Shown here: positions 48,109 to 56,735 of the stretch, piece by piece | Layout: the number at the start of each line of letters is the position of its first letter | How positions within the stretch are numbered: the first letter of the stretch is position 1 | Assembly (NCBI RefSeq): GCF_019603315.1 | Contig: NZ_CP080649.1 | Location: 1 to 64,000, forward strand | DNA: 64,000 nucleotides | Direction: 5' to 3' | DNA from: Ruficoccus sp. ZRK36 | GTDB lineage: Bacteria > Verrucomicrobiota > Verrucomicrobiia > Opitutales > Cerasicoccaceae | The notes under the pieces: generated by a model | Databases searched by the model: none | Told to the model about the DNA's origin: nothing | What the model saw: the letters and a program-made list of their open reading frames with translations, nothing else | Program-made: the position numbers and the translations under genes

Positions 48109-49161
48109 ATGGATTGTGACGCAGACTATTTAATCATCGGCCAAGGCATTGCCGGTAGTGTATTGGCGGACAAGCTCCTCGCACGCGGGCAGCGCGTGCT
48201 CGTGGTGGACGACGGGCACCGCACCAGCTCCACCCGGGTAGCTGCGGGGATGATTAACCCGCTGGCGGGTAAGCGACTGGCGCTGTCGCCGGGATCGGAT
48301 TGGCTCCTGCCTGCGGCGAAGGGCTACTTCGCACAGCTTGAGGCACGCACAGGCACACGCGTTTTTCACCCGCTGCCCATCCGGCGCGTCCTGCGCAACA
48401 CCAACGAACGCAAGCGGCTGGAGAAAAAGCGCGCGATCCCGACCTACACCCCCTACATCGGCGAGGTCAGCCCTCCGGGCTCTCTCGGGGACGTGAATGA
48501 CCCGCATGGCAGCTTTATCACTCTGGGTGGCGGCTATGTCGCCAGCGGTCCACTCTTGAGCAGCCTGCGTGAACGTCTCCGACAGGCAAATGCGCTGGCC
48601 GAGGTAGAGTTTCATCACGAGGACCTGGAGCTGCTCCCCGCAGGCGTACGCTGGCAGGGCCGCGTTTACCAGACGGTCGTTTTCTGTGAAGGGATGCGCC
48701 TGCGCGACAACCCGTGGTTCTCGGACATCGTGACTGACCCGGTCAAAGGCGAGATCCTCGACCTGAAGCTACCCAACCCGCCGGAAGGCGAGATCCTGAA
48801 TAAGGGCAAATGGCTCCTGCCACAAGAAAACGGGCAGGTGCGGCTGGGGGCCACCTATGAGCGCAGCTGTCTGGACACCGAGCCAACGCCTGAAGGACGG
48901 GAGCAGCTAATGGACGCGCTGAGGCAGATTTTTCCCGAACATCCGGGGGAGCAAGTCGTCGCGCAAGCAGCGGGCGTGCGGGTATGTACGCCGGACAATC
49001 AGCCGCTCATAGGCCGTCACCGCGAGCACCCGGCGCTGGCTCTCTTTAACGGTTTCGGGTCGAAGGGAAATAGTCTTGTGCCGGGTTGGGCAGAGGTTTT
49101 CACTGCCTCGCTGGTGGGAGCAGAAATGGACCAACCGCTGCCCACCCTCTACCGCTCATGA
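48109..49161 (+). CDS. FAD-dependent oxidoreductase (DAO family)
   Basis: Flavoprotein of 350 residues. The dinucleotide-binding N-terminus is DYLIIGQGIAGSVLADKLLARGQRVLVVDD (GxGxxG at about 10-15), followed by TRVAAGMINPLAGKR. The C-terminal FAD-binding segment is VRVCTPDNQPLIGRH and LALFNGFGSKGNSLVPGWAE. The fold resembles glycine oxidase and the FAD domain of MnmC. Substrate unknown. Start 48109 (MDCDADYLII) is preferred; ATG 48088 is possible. Its stop overlaps the next gene (ATGA), so the two are translationally coupled. Confidence 0.82.
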   Translation: MDCDADYLIIGQGIAGSVLADKLLARGQRVLVVDDGHRTSSTRVAAGMINPLAGKRLALSPGSDWLLPAAKGYFAQLEARTGTRVFHPLPIRRVLRNTNERKRLEKKRAIPTYTPYIGEVSPPGSLGDVNDPHGSFITLGGGYVASGPLLSSLRERLRQANALAEVEFHHEDLELLPAGVRWQGRVYQTVVFCEGMRLRDNPWFSDIVTDPVKGEILDLKLPNPPEGEILNKGKWLLPQENGQVRLGATYERSCLDTEPTPEGREQLMDALRQIFPEHPGEQVVAQAAGVRVCTPDNQPLIGRHREHPALALFNGFGSKGNSLVPGWAEVFTASLVGAEMDQPLPTLYRS

Positions 49162-49748
49162 ACCCGCCGACCGAACCCATGCCTCTATCGATGACCGCGA
49201 TGGCTCAGAAGATGATCGCGGAGGTCATCGAGCCAGGCGACATCGCCATCGACGCGACCGTCGGCAATGGGCTGGATACGTTTTTCCTCGCAGATCGAGT
49301 CGGCCCGGACGGCCACGTCATCGGGTTCGACATCCAGGAAATGGCGCATCACCGCACCAACCTCATGCTCGGCGAGGCTGGGCTGCTGACGCGGGTGCGA
49401 CTCGTGCGGACCGGTCACGAGAACATGGATGACCACATGCCGGGCAACTGGCAGGGTCATATCAAGGCCGTGATGTTTAACCTCGGCTACCTGCCGCGCG
49501 GGGATAAAAGCATCATCACACGACCGGAAACAACCGTGCCCGCGCTGGAGTCTGCCGCGAACTGCCTGTGCGCAGGTGGCCGGATGAGTATCGTCATCTA
49601 CCCCGGACACGAGGGGGGCGCAGACGAAGCCGCCAAGGTCATGGAATGGGCCGACACCCTCGACAAGATGGAGTTCGAGAGCGAGCTGATCGCCTCTCCC
49701 AAAGCCAGCGATAACGCGCCTCGCCTGCTGGTGGTTACCCGGCGCTAG
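49158..49748 (+). CDS. Class I SAM-dependent methyltransferase (YtqB/putative rRNA methylase family)
   Basis: Protein of 196 residues. The AdoMet motif I is IAIDATVGNGLDTFFLADRV (about 29-48), motif II HVIGFDIQEMAHHRT, then VRLVRTGHENMDDH and the motif IV-like KAVMFNLGYLPRGDKSIIT. The C-terminus has MSIVIYPGHEGGADEAAKVMEWA, typical of the YtqB-type family that modifies tRNA or rRNA. The RNA target is not known. Start ATG overlaps the oxidoreductase stop by 4 nt. Confidence 0.87.
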   Translation: MNPPTEPMPLSMTAMAQKMIAEVIEPGDIAIDATVGNGLDTFFLADRVGPDGHVIGFDIQEMAHHRTNLMLGEAGLLTRVRLVRTGHENMDDHMPGNWQGHIKAVMFNLGYLPRGDKSIITRPETTVPALESAANCLCAGGRMSIVIYPGHEGGADEAAKVMEWADTLDKMEFESELIASPKASDNAPRLLVVTRR

Positions 49749-49803
49749 ATGCGATTAACGTCTAGACAGCTGCCGGGTCGAAAAAGATAATGCCGGGCTT
49801 GTC

Positions 49804-50748
49804 ATGGTCGACTACGGCACGATTTTCTCCGCAGTGCTGCCCGTGTTCCTACTGGTGGGAATGGGCTGGATCATGCGCGCGCGTGGGTGGTTCAGCGCCC
49901 GCAGCGAAAAGGACGTCATGCGCCTGGTCGTCTTTGTGCTGTACCCGAGCCTGATCTTTCGCTTTGTCCTCGGTAATGAGGAGCTGCGGACCGGTTCGCT
50001 GGTCTTTCAGGCCATCGGTATCGGCTACCTGTTCATCGCCGTCAGCGCCCTGGTCGTCGCGGTGATCGCGCCGCTCTTTGGCATGCGGGACTCGCGCGAA
50101 CGGGGGACATTTGCCTTCGTTTCAGCCGTCTACAACTACGGCTACATTGCCATCCCGGTGGCGGGCCTGCTGTTCCCGCCGGAGATCATCGGGGTCCTGC
50201 TCGTGGTCAATGTCGGGGTGGACCTGGCGATATGGACCGTGGGCGTGACCATCGTCTCAGGCACTTTTAATCGCCAAAACCTGAAAAAGGCTTTCTCCCC
50301 GCCAGCCGTGGCTGTGCTCATCGGGCTTCCGCTCAACTACATGGGTGGGCGGGACCTGCTGCCGGTAACGGTCCTGAACCTGATCGACATGCTGGCCGTA
50401 TGCGCCATCCCGATTGGCATCTTCATCATCGGGGTCGCCTTTTGTGAGCTGGCCCGTGAGAGCGGCGCCAAGCTTCGGCCCGGCGCGATTGTGGGCATCC
50501 TTTTCACACGCCATCTGCTGCTCCCGGCCGGGATGCTGGCCACGGTTTGGATTCTTCCTCTCTCGCCTGCGGTACGAGACGTGGTCCTCATCCACGCAGC
50601 GATGCCCTGCGGCATCTTTCCGGTCGTATTGGCCAAGCACTACGGTGGCGCCGGAAACCTCGCCTTTCAGGCGGTGGCCGCGAGCTCACTGGTCGGGATG
50701 CTTACGATCCCGCTGTGGATCAAGATCGGCTTCTGGGTGCTGGGTTAA
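49804..50748 (+). CDS. AEC-family transporter (auxin efflux carrier type)
   Basis: Inner-membrane transporter of 314 residues with about ten hydrophobic segments. Family features are VLPVFLLVGMGWIMRARGWF at the N-terminus, VFVLYPSLIFRFVLGNEEL, the mid-protein SAVYNYGYIAIPVAGLLF with the conserved Asn/Gly discontinuity, and a repeat-symmetric C-terminal half with HAAMPCGIFPVVLAKHYGG. The bacterial substrates of AEC proteins are often malate or related anions; here unknown. It converges with the LAB_N gene 24 nt away. Confidence 0.88.
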   Translation: MVDYGTIFSAVLPVFLLVGMGWIMRARGWFSARSEKDVMRLVVFVLYPSLIFRFVLGNEELRTGSLVFQAIGIGYLFIAVSALVVAVIAPLFGMRDSRERGTFAFVSAVYNYGYIAIPVAGLLFPPEIIGVLLVVNVGVDLAIWTVGVTIVSGTFNRQNLKKAFSPPAVAVLIGLPLNYMGGRDLLPVTVLNLIDMLAVCAIPIGIFIIGVAFCELARESGAKLRPGAIVGILFTRHLLLPAGMLATVWILPLSPAVRDVVLIHAAMPCGIFPVVLAKHYGGAGNLAFQAVAASSLVGMLTIPLWIKIGFWVLG

Positions 50749-50771
50749 GAGCGCCTTAACCCAACCTTCTC

Positions 50772-51155
50772 TCATTCACTCGGCGCTATCTGCTGGCTCT
50801 TGGCGTGGCGGATGTCCGTGATGAGATTGTAGAAGGCAATCGTGGCCGGGAAGAGGTTCGAGAGGATACCGACAGAGTCGTTTTTCCCCCAGATGAAATA
50901 GGAGATCAGGCAGAGGCTGCCGGTCAGGCTCATGTACCAGAAGAGCCGGGGCATGGTGACCTTTTTCGCCCGGTGTGTGGCGAAGACCTGAACCAGCCAG
51001 CGTGAGCCGAAGACCGCGACCCCGAAGTATCCGATGATCTTCCACATCGTAATCGTCAGCCCGAGGCTGGGCACTTCAAACAGCGGGCTATCCATAAAGC
51101 CCGTTTGCGCCGCGGCCGGATCGGCAGCAGCCAGAAAGTTCAAACATTCGATCAT
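50772..51155 (-). CDS. LAB_N-domain membrane protein (stand-alone lipid-A-disaccharide-synthase N-terminal domain)
   Basis: Small membrane protein, 127 residues. It has [62 protein letters not shown], in three spans, matching the LAB_N domain that precedes LpxB in some bacteria but occurs alone next to GT2 genes in others. No LpxB catalytic region follows. It overlaps the GT2 gene by 4 nt (ATGA) at the end of a four-gene operon. A flippase or sugar-lipid helper role is speculative. Confidence 0.85.
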   Translation of the reverse strand: MIECLNFLAAADPAAAQTGFMDSPLFEVPSLGLTITMWKIIGYFGVAVFGSRWLVQVFATHRAKKVTMPRLFWYMSLTGSLCLISYFIWGKNDSVGILSNLFPATIAFYNLITDIRHAKSQQIAPSE

Positions 51156-51850
51156 GCCTGGTGCTCCTCTATCGAGGGATAATGGACCTTGCGCTTGAGC
51201 AACCAGCTCACGCCAATCAGGTCGTAAATGCCCCGCAGGGCACGGTCCCAGTTGGTGTACTTGGAGGTACCCTGGGCGCGGGGACGGTGGTTGACCGGGA
51301 CCTGCTCGATGCGCAGCCCGGCTTTTTTAAAGATAGCCGGCAGGTAGCGGTGCAGTCCGTTGAAAGGAACCAGGTACTGCACGGCTTCGCGGCGGAAAAT
51401 TTTCAGCGAGCAGCCGGTATCGCGCACACCGTCGTCCAGAAACATACGGCGGATGCGGTTGGCGATCTTCGAGGCCGCCCGACGGCTGAAGGTGTCCTTG
51501 CGCTTGGCCCGGTAGCCAACGACGACATCGGCCCCGTCCTTCATACCCTCCAGCAGCTTGGCGAAGTCGGCCGGATCGTTCTGCCCGTCACCGTCCATCA
51601 AGCCCACAATCGGGGCCCGTGCGGCCTGCAGGCCAGCGTACATGGCCGCGCTTTGGCCACGGTTGGCCGAGGGGCGCAGGCCCCGCACACCGGGCACGGA
51701 GCAGATTTTTTCCCAGGTCGAGTCGCTACTGCCGTCATCGACGGCGATGACTTCGGCCTCGGGCTGACAGCGCCGGACCTCTTCCAGCACGGCGACAACG
51801 CTTTCTTCTTCGTTGTAAAACGGGATAATAATGGAAAAGGACGGTTGCAT
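51152..51850 (-). CDS. GT2-family polyprenyl-phosphate glycosyltransferase (DPM1/ArnC-like)
   Basis: Cytoplasmic-face transferase that probably loads a sugar onto undecaprenyl phosphate. The protein is 232 residues. The GT-A core has [14 protein letters not shown] (about 5-18), [16 protein letters not shown], the metal-binding [12 protein letters not shown] (about 85-96) and the acceptor-side [14 protein letters not shown]. There is no C-terminal transmembrane pair, unlike ArnC. It lies between the PAP2 and LAB_N genes and overlaps the latter. Sugar identity is unknown. Confidence 0.88.
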   Translation of the reverse strand: MQPSFSIIIPFYNEEESVVAVLEEVRRCQPEAEVIAVDDGSSDSTWEKICSVPGVRGLRPSANRGQSAAMYAGLQAARAPIVGLMDGDGQNDPADFAKLLEGMKDGADVVVGYRAKRKDTFSRRAASKIANRIRRMFLDDGVRDTGCSLKIFRREAVQYLVPFNGLHRYLPAIFKKAGLRIEQVPVNHRPRAQGTSKYTNWDRALRGIYDLIGVSWLLKRKVHYPSIEEHQA

Positions 51851-51907
51851 GTCAGACGGTCGCTAAACCTGTGATCAAAGCCGCTGAGCGAACCCCACGC
51901 AAGACGA

Positions 51908-52693
51908 TTATGGGCGCGCGCCCTGGCGGCGTGATAACGAGCCAGATGCCGTTGCCGGACGACTGAAAACCGACCGCACAAAAGATCTGCTTCCCGTGCG
52001 CACACTGAGCGGTGGACGCCAACGGCCCAGACGCAGCAGGTAGTACAAGGCATAATCCACCAGATACACCATTCCCGCTGCCCAGACGACATCTGTCATA
52101 AAATGCGCCCCCTGCACCATCCGGGCCAACCCCATGATCGTACCATAAGCGAGGCCACAAAAGAGAAAGCCGTAAGCCAGACGACGTCGGGAAGCCAGAA
52201 ACACAAAATACGGGCTCATCAGGTAAAAGGCGATGGAGGAATGCCCCGAAGGAAATGAGTGCCCCTTTTGCTTCCCCGGCACCCAGACCTCCAGGTACTG
52301 CTGCTGACCTCCAAACTCCACGACTTCACGTGGACGAGGGCGTCCATAGTGGTCCTTGAAGATGAAGTTCACGACCACAGCTGGCCCGATCAGGGCCGCA
52401 AGAGACAGGAAGATCAGCGGGAGTCGCCAGGCACGCAGCGAGCTCCAGAAAAAGCCGCCCACAAATCCGAGAAACGCACCCGCCCCCAGCACAATACCCA
52501 GCGAGGGGCCAACCTCGTAGAGCATGCGCCACAGACGGCTCTCTCCAATCGGCCATGCGCCACCTCCGCCATAAAACGCCTGCGCCAATCGCATGTCCAC
52601 GGGCGTCAACCAGCTTATAAGGCTAACCACAGCCAGCACGGCGAGGGGTATCCAAATCATGGGCCGCGCGGGGCGGGAAGTCTGTTCACTCAT
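51908..52693 (-). CDS. PAP2-family membrane phosphatase (LpxE/undecaprenyl-pyrophosphatase-like)
   Basis: Integral membrane phosphatase of 261 residues with about six spans. The three PAP2 motifs are intact: KDHYGRPRP, PSGHSSIAFY and the SRX5HX3D-type ARMVQGAHFMTD. The insert EFGGQQQYLEVWVPGKQKGH between the first two motifs is typical of lipid A phosphatases. The ATG at 52693 overlaps the upstream GT39 stop (ATGA) and has GGAAG 5 nt ahead. Substrate (lipid A 1- or 4'-phosphate, or polyprenyl pyrophosphate) is not determined. Confidence 0.88.
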   Translation of the reverse strand: MSEQTSRPARPMIWIPLAVLAVVSLISWLTPVDMRLAQAFYGGGGAWPIGESRLWRMLYEVGPSLGIVLGAGAFLGFVGGFFWSSLRAWRLPLIFLSLAALIGPAVVVNFIFKDHYGRPRPREVVEFGGQQQYLEVWVPGKQKGHSFPSGHSSIAFYLMSPYFVFLASRRRLAYGFLFCGLAYGTIMGLARMVQGAHFMTDVVWAAGMVYLVDYALYYLLRLGRWRPPLSVRTGSRSFVRSVFSRPATASGSLSRRQGARP

Positions 52694-54228
52694 GGCTTCC
52701 ATTGCTTAAAATCGTTACCGGCAAAGGCTGTAAAGCCTTTGGCGTTTTTGGTTCCGGGCTGAACGGTAAAACCACCCAACCGATTGGTCTGGGCAAAAGC
52801 AGCATTGATGTCTTCGGGGAGTGTTTCAACCTCGCCCGGCCAGAGGATTAAGGCGTTCTTGCCGTGCGCGTCTTTAGGGCCACCCCAGATCTCGTACTGC
52901 GACTCGACACGCTCGTAGGGAAACCAGCGGTAGACACGCGGCTGTCCCGGCAGGTAAAAGGCCAGCTCAGCAGCCGTGTGCCGATGGCCACCTGCGATAA
53001 CGAGCTGTGGCTCGCCTCCGGGGAAATCCGCATAAAAGGCACCTGCCTCACGGCCGACCTCGCTCCACCCCTCCATCCGTCTACCGGGGTCCTTGGCCAT
53101 GCCTTCCCAGCCCCCGGCCTTGACCGCAAAGGGCATGGCGTATGCCACCACAGCCAGCGCCGCACCGAGGTAGACACCGGGCTTGAAGAGCCAGCGCAGG
53201 CGCTCGAAGCCTTTCTTAGGGGAGGCAAACGCCCCGACGCCCCAGGCTCCCAGCAGCGCGTATGCCGCCGGGAAATAAACGGCGGGCCAGTTGGGGTTAA
53301 TATTCTGGCGCAGGGACAGGATCAGAACTGCTACGAGCCCCGGCACCGAAAAGATCAGCAGATAGCGTTCACGTCGCCCACACGCACGCCACCCCAACAC
53401 TGCCGCCACAAGCAGGCCGAAGAGCAGGATCCCCGTAATGGGCGAACCGAGAGCAATCTGTACCAGCACGAACACCACTGGACGCAGCAAGACCTCTACC
53501 AGATCGGTTTTACCGGGCTGGAAGTGGTCCTCCATATGCACGAAGGTGATCCAGTCGTTCTGCCAGTTCCACCACAGGGGCGGCAGTAAAAACAGCAAGG
53601 CCACCAGAGCCACCAGCCAGGTGGCGGGATGCTTCAACAGACCACGCGCCTCTCGGTCTATGGCCAGAAAGATCAGCGCCATCACCCAGAACACCAGCAT
53701 CATCTGTTTACTGAGCACACCACAGCCCAAGAGCAGGATCAGGACCACTGCCCAGCCCGCACGGGGGGTCGCTTCGCCGGGCTCAGCCAGCCGCCAGAAA
53801 ACATAGAGGGCACCGCTCCAGCAGAACAACAGCGGCGCATCGATGGTGAAAAGCACGTTGAGGGCGACATTACCCAGTGAGGCCATCATCAGCGCCGCCG
53901 TCCAGAAGCCTGCACGCGCCCCATACATACGCCGGGCCAAGAGAAAAAGCCAGATACACGTCCCTGCTCCGAAGAGGATCGGAGCCAGCTTGATACCCGT
54001 CAGGGTACCGCCCCCGAGCCAGTTAAAGAAGCCCATCAGCCAGCCGATCATCGGCGGTTTGGAGAAGTAGCCCCAGTCGAGCTGGCGACCCCAGTCCCAG
54101 TAGTAGGCCTCGTCACCGACCAGGTCGTACGGGAAGACAGCCAGGTAGCCCACCCGCAGCAGCGTAACCACTCCGAGCAGTTGCCAGAAACGTCGGCTCC
54201 ATATGGCCTCTGTCTGATCCTCTATCAT
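52690..54228 (-). CDS. GT39-type (ArnT-like) integral membrane glycosyltransferase
   Basis: Polyprenyl-phosphate-sugar-dependent transferase of the GT-C fold, 512 residues with about 11 spans. The first periplasmic loop has the catalytic-type VGDEAYYWDWGRQLDWGYFSKPPMIGW (Asp-Glu about residues 39-40, then a YFSKPP turn), as in ArnT. The soluble C-terminal domain (about 390-512) is periplasmic. It is the first gene of the four-gene unit and would transfer the sugar loaded by the GT2 enzyme to lipid A or another envelope acceptor. Confidence 0.88.
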   Translation of the reverse strand: MIEDQTEAIWSRRFWQLLGVVTLLRVGYLAVFPYDLVGDEAYYWDWGRQLDWGYFSKPPMIGWLMGFFNWLGGGTLTGIKLAPILFGAGTCIWLFLLARRMYGARAGFWTAALMMASLGNVALNVLFTIDAPLLFCWSGALYVFWRLAEPGEATPRAGWAVVLILLLGCGVLSKQMMLVFWVMALIFLAIDREARGLLKHPATWLVALVALLFLLPPLWWNWQNDWITFVHMEDHFQPGKTDLVEVLLRPVVFVLVQIALGSPITGILLFGLLVAAVLGWRACGRRERYLLIFSVPGLVAVLILSLRQNINPNWPAVYFPAAYALLGAWGVGAFASPKKGFERLRWLFKPGVYLGAALAVVAYAMPFAVKAGGWEGMAKDPGRRMEGWSEVGREAGAFYADFPGGEPQLVIAGGHRHTAAELAFYLPGQPRVYRWFPYERVESQYEIWGGPKDAHGKNALILWPGEVETLPEDINAAFAQTNRLGGFTVQPGTKNAKGFTAFAGNDFKQWKP

Positions 54229-54315
54229 AAAAACGTGCTTCGTTTAGCATAAAGTCCCCCCCGTGTGAAGTCTGTATATCCGCTGAATGTTACCGTAGGG
54301 CAAATTCTGCGCCCC

Positions 54316-54666
54316 TCATGCAAGTTTGCTGCGAAAGATGAAATAGACTGCTCCCACCAGACAAAGTCCGGCCCACAAATAGTCCCACTTGAGAGGCTCC
54401 CGCATGTAGAAGACCGAAAAAGGCACGAAAACCGTCAGCGTAATAACCTCCTGGATGATCTTGAGCTGACCGACACTCAGGACCGTGTAGCCAATGCGAT
54501 TGGCGGGCACCTGAAAGAGATACTCAAACAAGGCAATGCCCCAACTCACGAGCGCCGCCACGATCCAGGGCCGGTTGTTCATTTCCTTCAGGTGAGCATA
54601 CCAGGCGAAGGTCATGAATATGTTACTGCAGCACAGCAGCAGGATCAGCTTGAGGACAGGGCTCAT
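54316..54666 (-). CDS. DUF486/DMT-type small membrane protein
   Basis: Four-helix membrane protein of 116 residues resembling DUF486 and small DMT transporters. MSPVLKLILLLCCSNIFMTFAWYAHLK opens it, with a central WGIALFEYLFQVPANRIGY and LKIIQEVITLTVFVPFSVFYMREPLKWDYLWAG, the family hallmark. It ends in a short FRSKLA tail. No function is established for the family. It is on the same strand as the lipid operon, 87 nt upstream of the GT39 start. Confidence 0.85.
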   Translation of the reverse strand: MSPVLKLILLLCCSNIFMTFAWYAHLKEMNNRPWIVAALVSWGIALFEYLFQVPANRIGYTVLSVGQLKIIQEVITLTVFVPFSVFYMREPLKWDYLWAGLCLVGAVYFIFRSKLA

Positions 54667-54798
54667 GGCAAAGACACCGGATAGGCAAGAGATGCGTGAA
54701 TGGCCGTCGATACGTCAGCCGTCTCAAAGCCCTTCATTAAAGCCTTTCCATCCTGGGTAAAGCTAACCCATACCCTTGACGCCATCGGGCGCACTTCC

Positions 54799-54906
54799 TT
54801 GACGCAGGTCATTTTCTGTATAAATTATTTTCTCAGGAGCCTGTTTGGTTGAACCACCGTTGGGGAATTGGACCCCTGAGTGTCGTAACCAACCGGGCTC
54901 TTTTTG
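54799..54906 (+). ncRNA. Candidate small RNA with its own promoter and terminator
   Basis: TTGACG (54799-54804), 16 nt, then TAAATT (54821-54826) form a plausible promoter. About 7-10 nt later a structured element begins: an outer stem GAGCC..GGTTG with CAACC.GGGCTC (54837-54900), an inner GGGG-AATTGGA-CCCC, then TTTTT (54901-54905). The predicted transcript is about 74 nt in a 276-nt gap between genes on the opposite strand. No known RNA family recognised; it is not a tRNA, since no 7-bp acceptor or anticodon arm can be drawn. Confidence 0.35.
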
Positions 54907-54942
54907 TGTATTAAGGTGAGAGAAGGATCAATCGCGCGCCGG

Positions 54943-55647
54943 TCAGGTATGATCACTGCCGATACTGATGGGATCGCCGGTAAACTTCGCACGACGCTCA
55001 AAGACATGCACGTCGAGGAGGACCTTGACCCGGGCCAGCGACTCGCGGAAGCGCACCCAGCGCCCACCGGCCCCACTCACCTCCCTGGCCACATAGCCGG
55101 TGGCATCCATGCCATTACCACGGGCGATGTAGAGAGCACGGCGCACATGAAAGTCCTGCGAGACCACGACAAAGCGATCCAACCCGAAGACATCATGCGC
55201 CCGCAGGATCGAGTCCAACGTGCTAAAACCAGCATAATCGCGCACGATACGGTCCGCCGGCACCCCCAGCTCCATCAGAGCGGCACGCATGTCCGAGCTT
55301 TCATCGTAGTCGGGCCGGGAGTTATCCCCGCTCACCAGCAGGTACTCGACCTTTCCTGCCCGGTAAAGCTCCGAGGCCGCGTTCATACGGTTGGCGAAAA
55401 AAGGATTCTCGCGGCCATCCTCGAATGTACGCGAGCAGCCAAGGACGAGCCCGACACGCGTGGCCGGGACATCCCCGCTCTGCGTCGCGACTCTCCCCTC
55501 GGCCGCTGCCTCTACCTCGCGCTTGGCGTAGACGATCAGCACCAGCGCCGAGAGCGGAAACGTCACCAGGATGGCGAGCGTCCACCCCAACAGGCGCAGG
55601 CGCTTGCGGGCTCGCGAGGTGCGGGTCGATGGCACAGAGGTGGTCAC
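54943..55647 (-). CDS. SanA/YdcF-family (DUF218) membrane-anchored protein
   Basis: Single-span protein of 234 residues. A basic N-terminus precedes the span WTLAILVTFPLSALVLIVYA (about 22-41). The periplasmic DUF218 domain has VGLVLGCSRTFEDGRENPFFANRMNAASELYRAG and LLVSGDNSRPDYDESSDMRAALMELGVP, then VSQDFHVRRALYIAR, all typical of SanA. SanA affects envelope permeability to vancomycin in enterobacteria; the chemistry is unclear. The start codon is GTG at 55647. It follows the prepilin peptidase gene by 53 nt on the same strand. Confidence 0.88.
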   Translation of the reverse strand: MTTSVPSTRTSRARKRLRLLGWTLAILVTFPLSALVLIVYAKREVEAAAEGRVATQSGDVPATRVGLVLGCSRTFEDGRENPFFANRMNAASELYRAGKVEYLLVSGDNSRPDYDESSDMRAALMELGVPADRIVRDYAGFSTLDSILRAHDVFGLDRFVVVSQDFHVRRALYIARGNGMDATGYVAREVSGAGGRWVRFRESLARVKVLLDVHVFERRAKFTGDPISIGSDHT

Positions 55648-55700
55648 GGGATTGCTTGAGTCAGGTTAAGGTCCGGTCGGTTCCCCGCATGATGACACGA

Positions 55701-56735
55701 TCAGGCCGGGCCGCCGAAGGGCGCAAAAATCAGGGCGCGTAGCGTGGACAGGTAGGCATCCGTCGGCCCACGCATGAAAAGGAAATACACCAGCCCGCCC
55801 AGCGCCAGCCACGGCCCAAACGGAATAGCCACGCCCATCCCGAGCTGCGCCTCGGCTTCGGCGCTTTCGCTGCCGTCTGCAGGAGCCTCCCCGGCAGCGG
55901 CTTTAGCGCGGGCCTCGGCCTCTTCTTTGTCGAGGGCAGCCGAGACACCTTCGGCCCCGGCCTTGACGACCTTACCCGGTCCGGGCAGGGCCAGGCCAAA
56001 GAGCTTTTGCAGGATCATCATGGGGATGACCACGATGGTCCCGAGCAGGGCTCCTCCGAAAATCGCGAACAGCGCCCCCTGCCAACCGCAGAAGGCCCCG
56101 ATGCAGCCCATCAGGATCACATCGCCAAAGCCCATCGCCTCCCTACGCAGAACGGCCTCCGCACTCAGGGCAATCCACAGAAGGACGCCCGAGCCAACCG
56201 CTGCACCCGTCATGCCCATGACGACGGAGCGCATGGCACGCAGCAGCCAGGGCTCGTCCCCTCCAAAGCCGTGCAGCTCCGGTAGTGCGAACGACAGCAC
56301 CACCCCGGCGATACAGCCGCCCACGGTGATGGCGTCCGGGAGGGTCATGGTGTCGAGGTCGATAAAAGTTGCCGCAAGCAGCAGTGCGATAAAGACGAAT
56401 CCGGCCAGTGCCACCTGAGGCGGCAGCAGGCACCAGGCAGCCAGATAGAGCAGCGCGGTCAGCAGCTCTACCATCGGGTAGCGGATGCTGAACTTACTAC
56501 CGCAGCAACGGGCCTTCCCACGCAGCAGACACCATGAAAGAATCGGGATGTTGTCGTACCAGGCGATAGGCTGGCCACAGGCACAGTGCGAGCCGGGGTG
56601 CACGACGGACTTACCCGCCGGTACGCGGTAGATGACCACGTTTAAAAAACTCCCCCAGCAGGCACCGAACAAAAAGGCCATCACCGGAAAAAACCAAGGC
56701 ACGAGGCCGTCGACTTCGCTGATCCACTCAAACAT
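55701..56735 (-). CDS. Prepilin peptidase (A24 family) with modified zinc knuckle
   Basis: Membrane aspartic protease and methylase that matures type IV pilins or pseudopilins. The 344-residue protein has the N-terminal segment FGACWGSFLNVVIYRVPAGKS and IAWYDNIPILSWCLLRGKARCC. Catalytic aspartates are in FIDLDTMTLPD and MGFGDVILMG. The two CxxC knuckles are shortened to C-A-C and C-C. An Ala/Glu-rich loop (about 262-300) is inserted before the last spans. The ATG at 56735 overlaps the aroE stop by 8 nt. No pilin genes lie in the window. Confidence 0.88.
   Translation of the reverse strand: MFEWISEVDGLVPWFFPVMAFLFGACWGSFLNVVIYRVPAGKSVVHPGSHCACGQPIAWYDNIPILSWCLLRGKARCCGSKFSIRYPMVELLTALLYLAAWCLLPPQVALAGFVFIALLLAATFIDLDTMTLPDAITVGGCIAGVVLSFALPELHGFGGDEPWLLRAMRSVVMGMTGAAVGSGVLLWIALSAEAVLRREAMGFGDVILMGCIGAFCGWQGALFAIFGGALLGTIVVIPMMILQKLFGLALPGPGKVVKAGAEGVSAALDKEEAEARAKAAAGEAPADGSESAEAEAQLGMGVAIPFGPWLALGGLVYFLFMRGPTDAYLSTLRALIFAPFGGPA

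Noticed and set aside
50772-51155. Truncated lpxB (lipid-A-disaccharide synthase) pseudogene
   Set aside because: Stand-alone LAB_N proteins next to GT2 genes are a known arrangement; the frame is intact and coupled to GT2, so decay is unlikely.
54836-54900. tRNA-like gene (GGGGTCCAATTCCCC resembles a T-arm on the minus strand)
   Set aside because: No matching 7-bp acceptor stem, D-arm or anticodon arm can be drawn; kept only as a small-RNA candidate on the plus strand.
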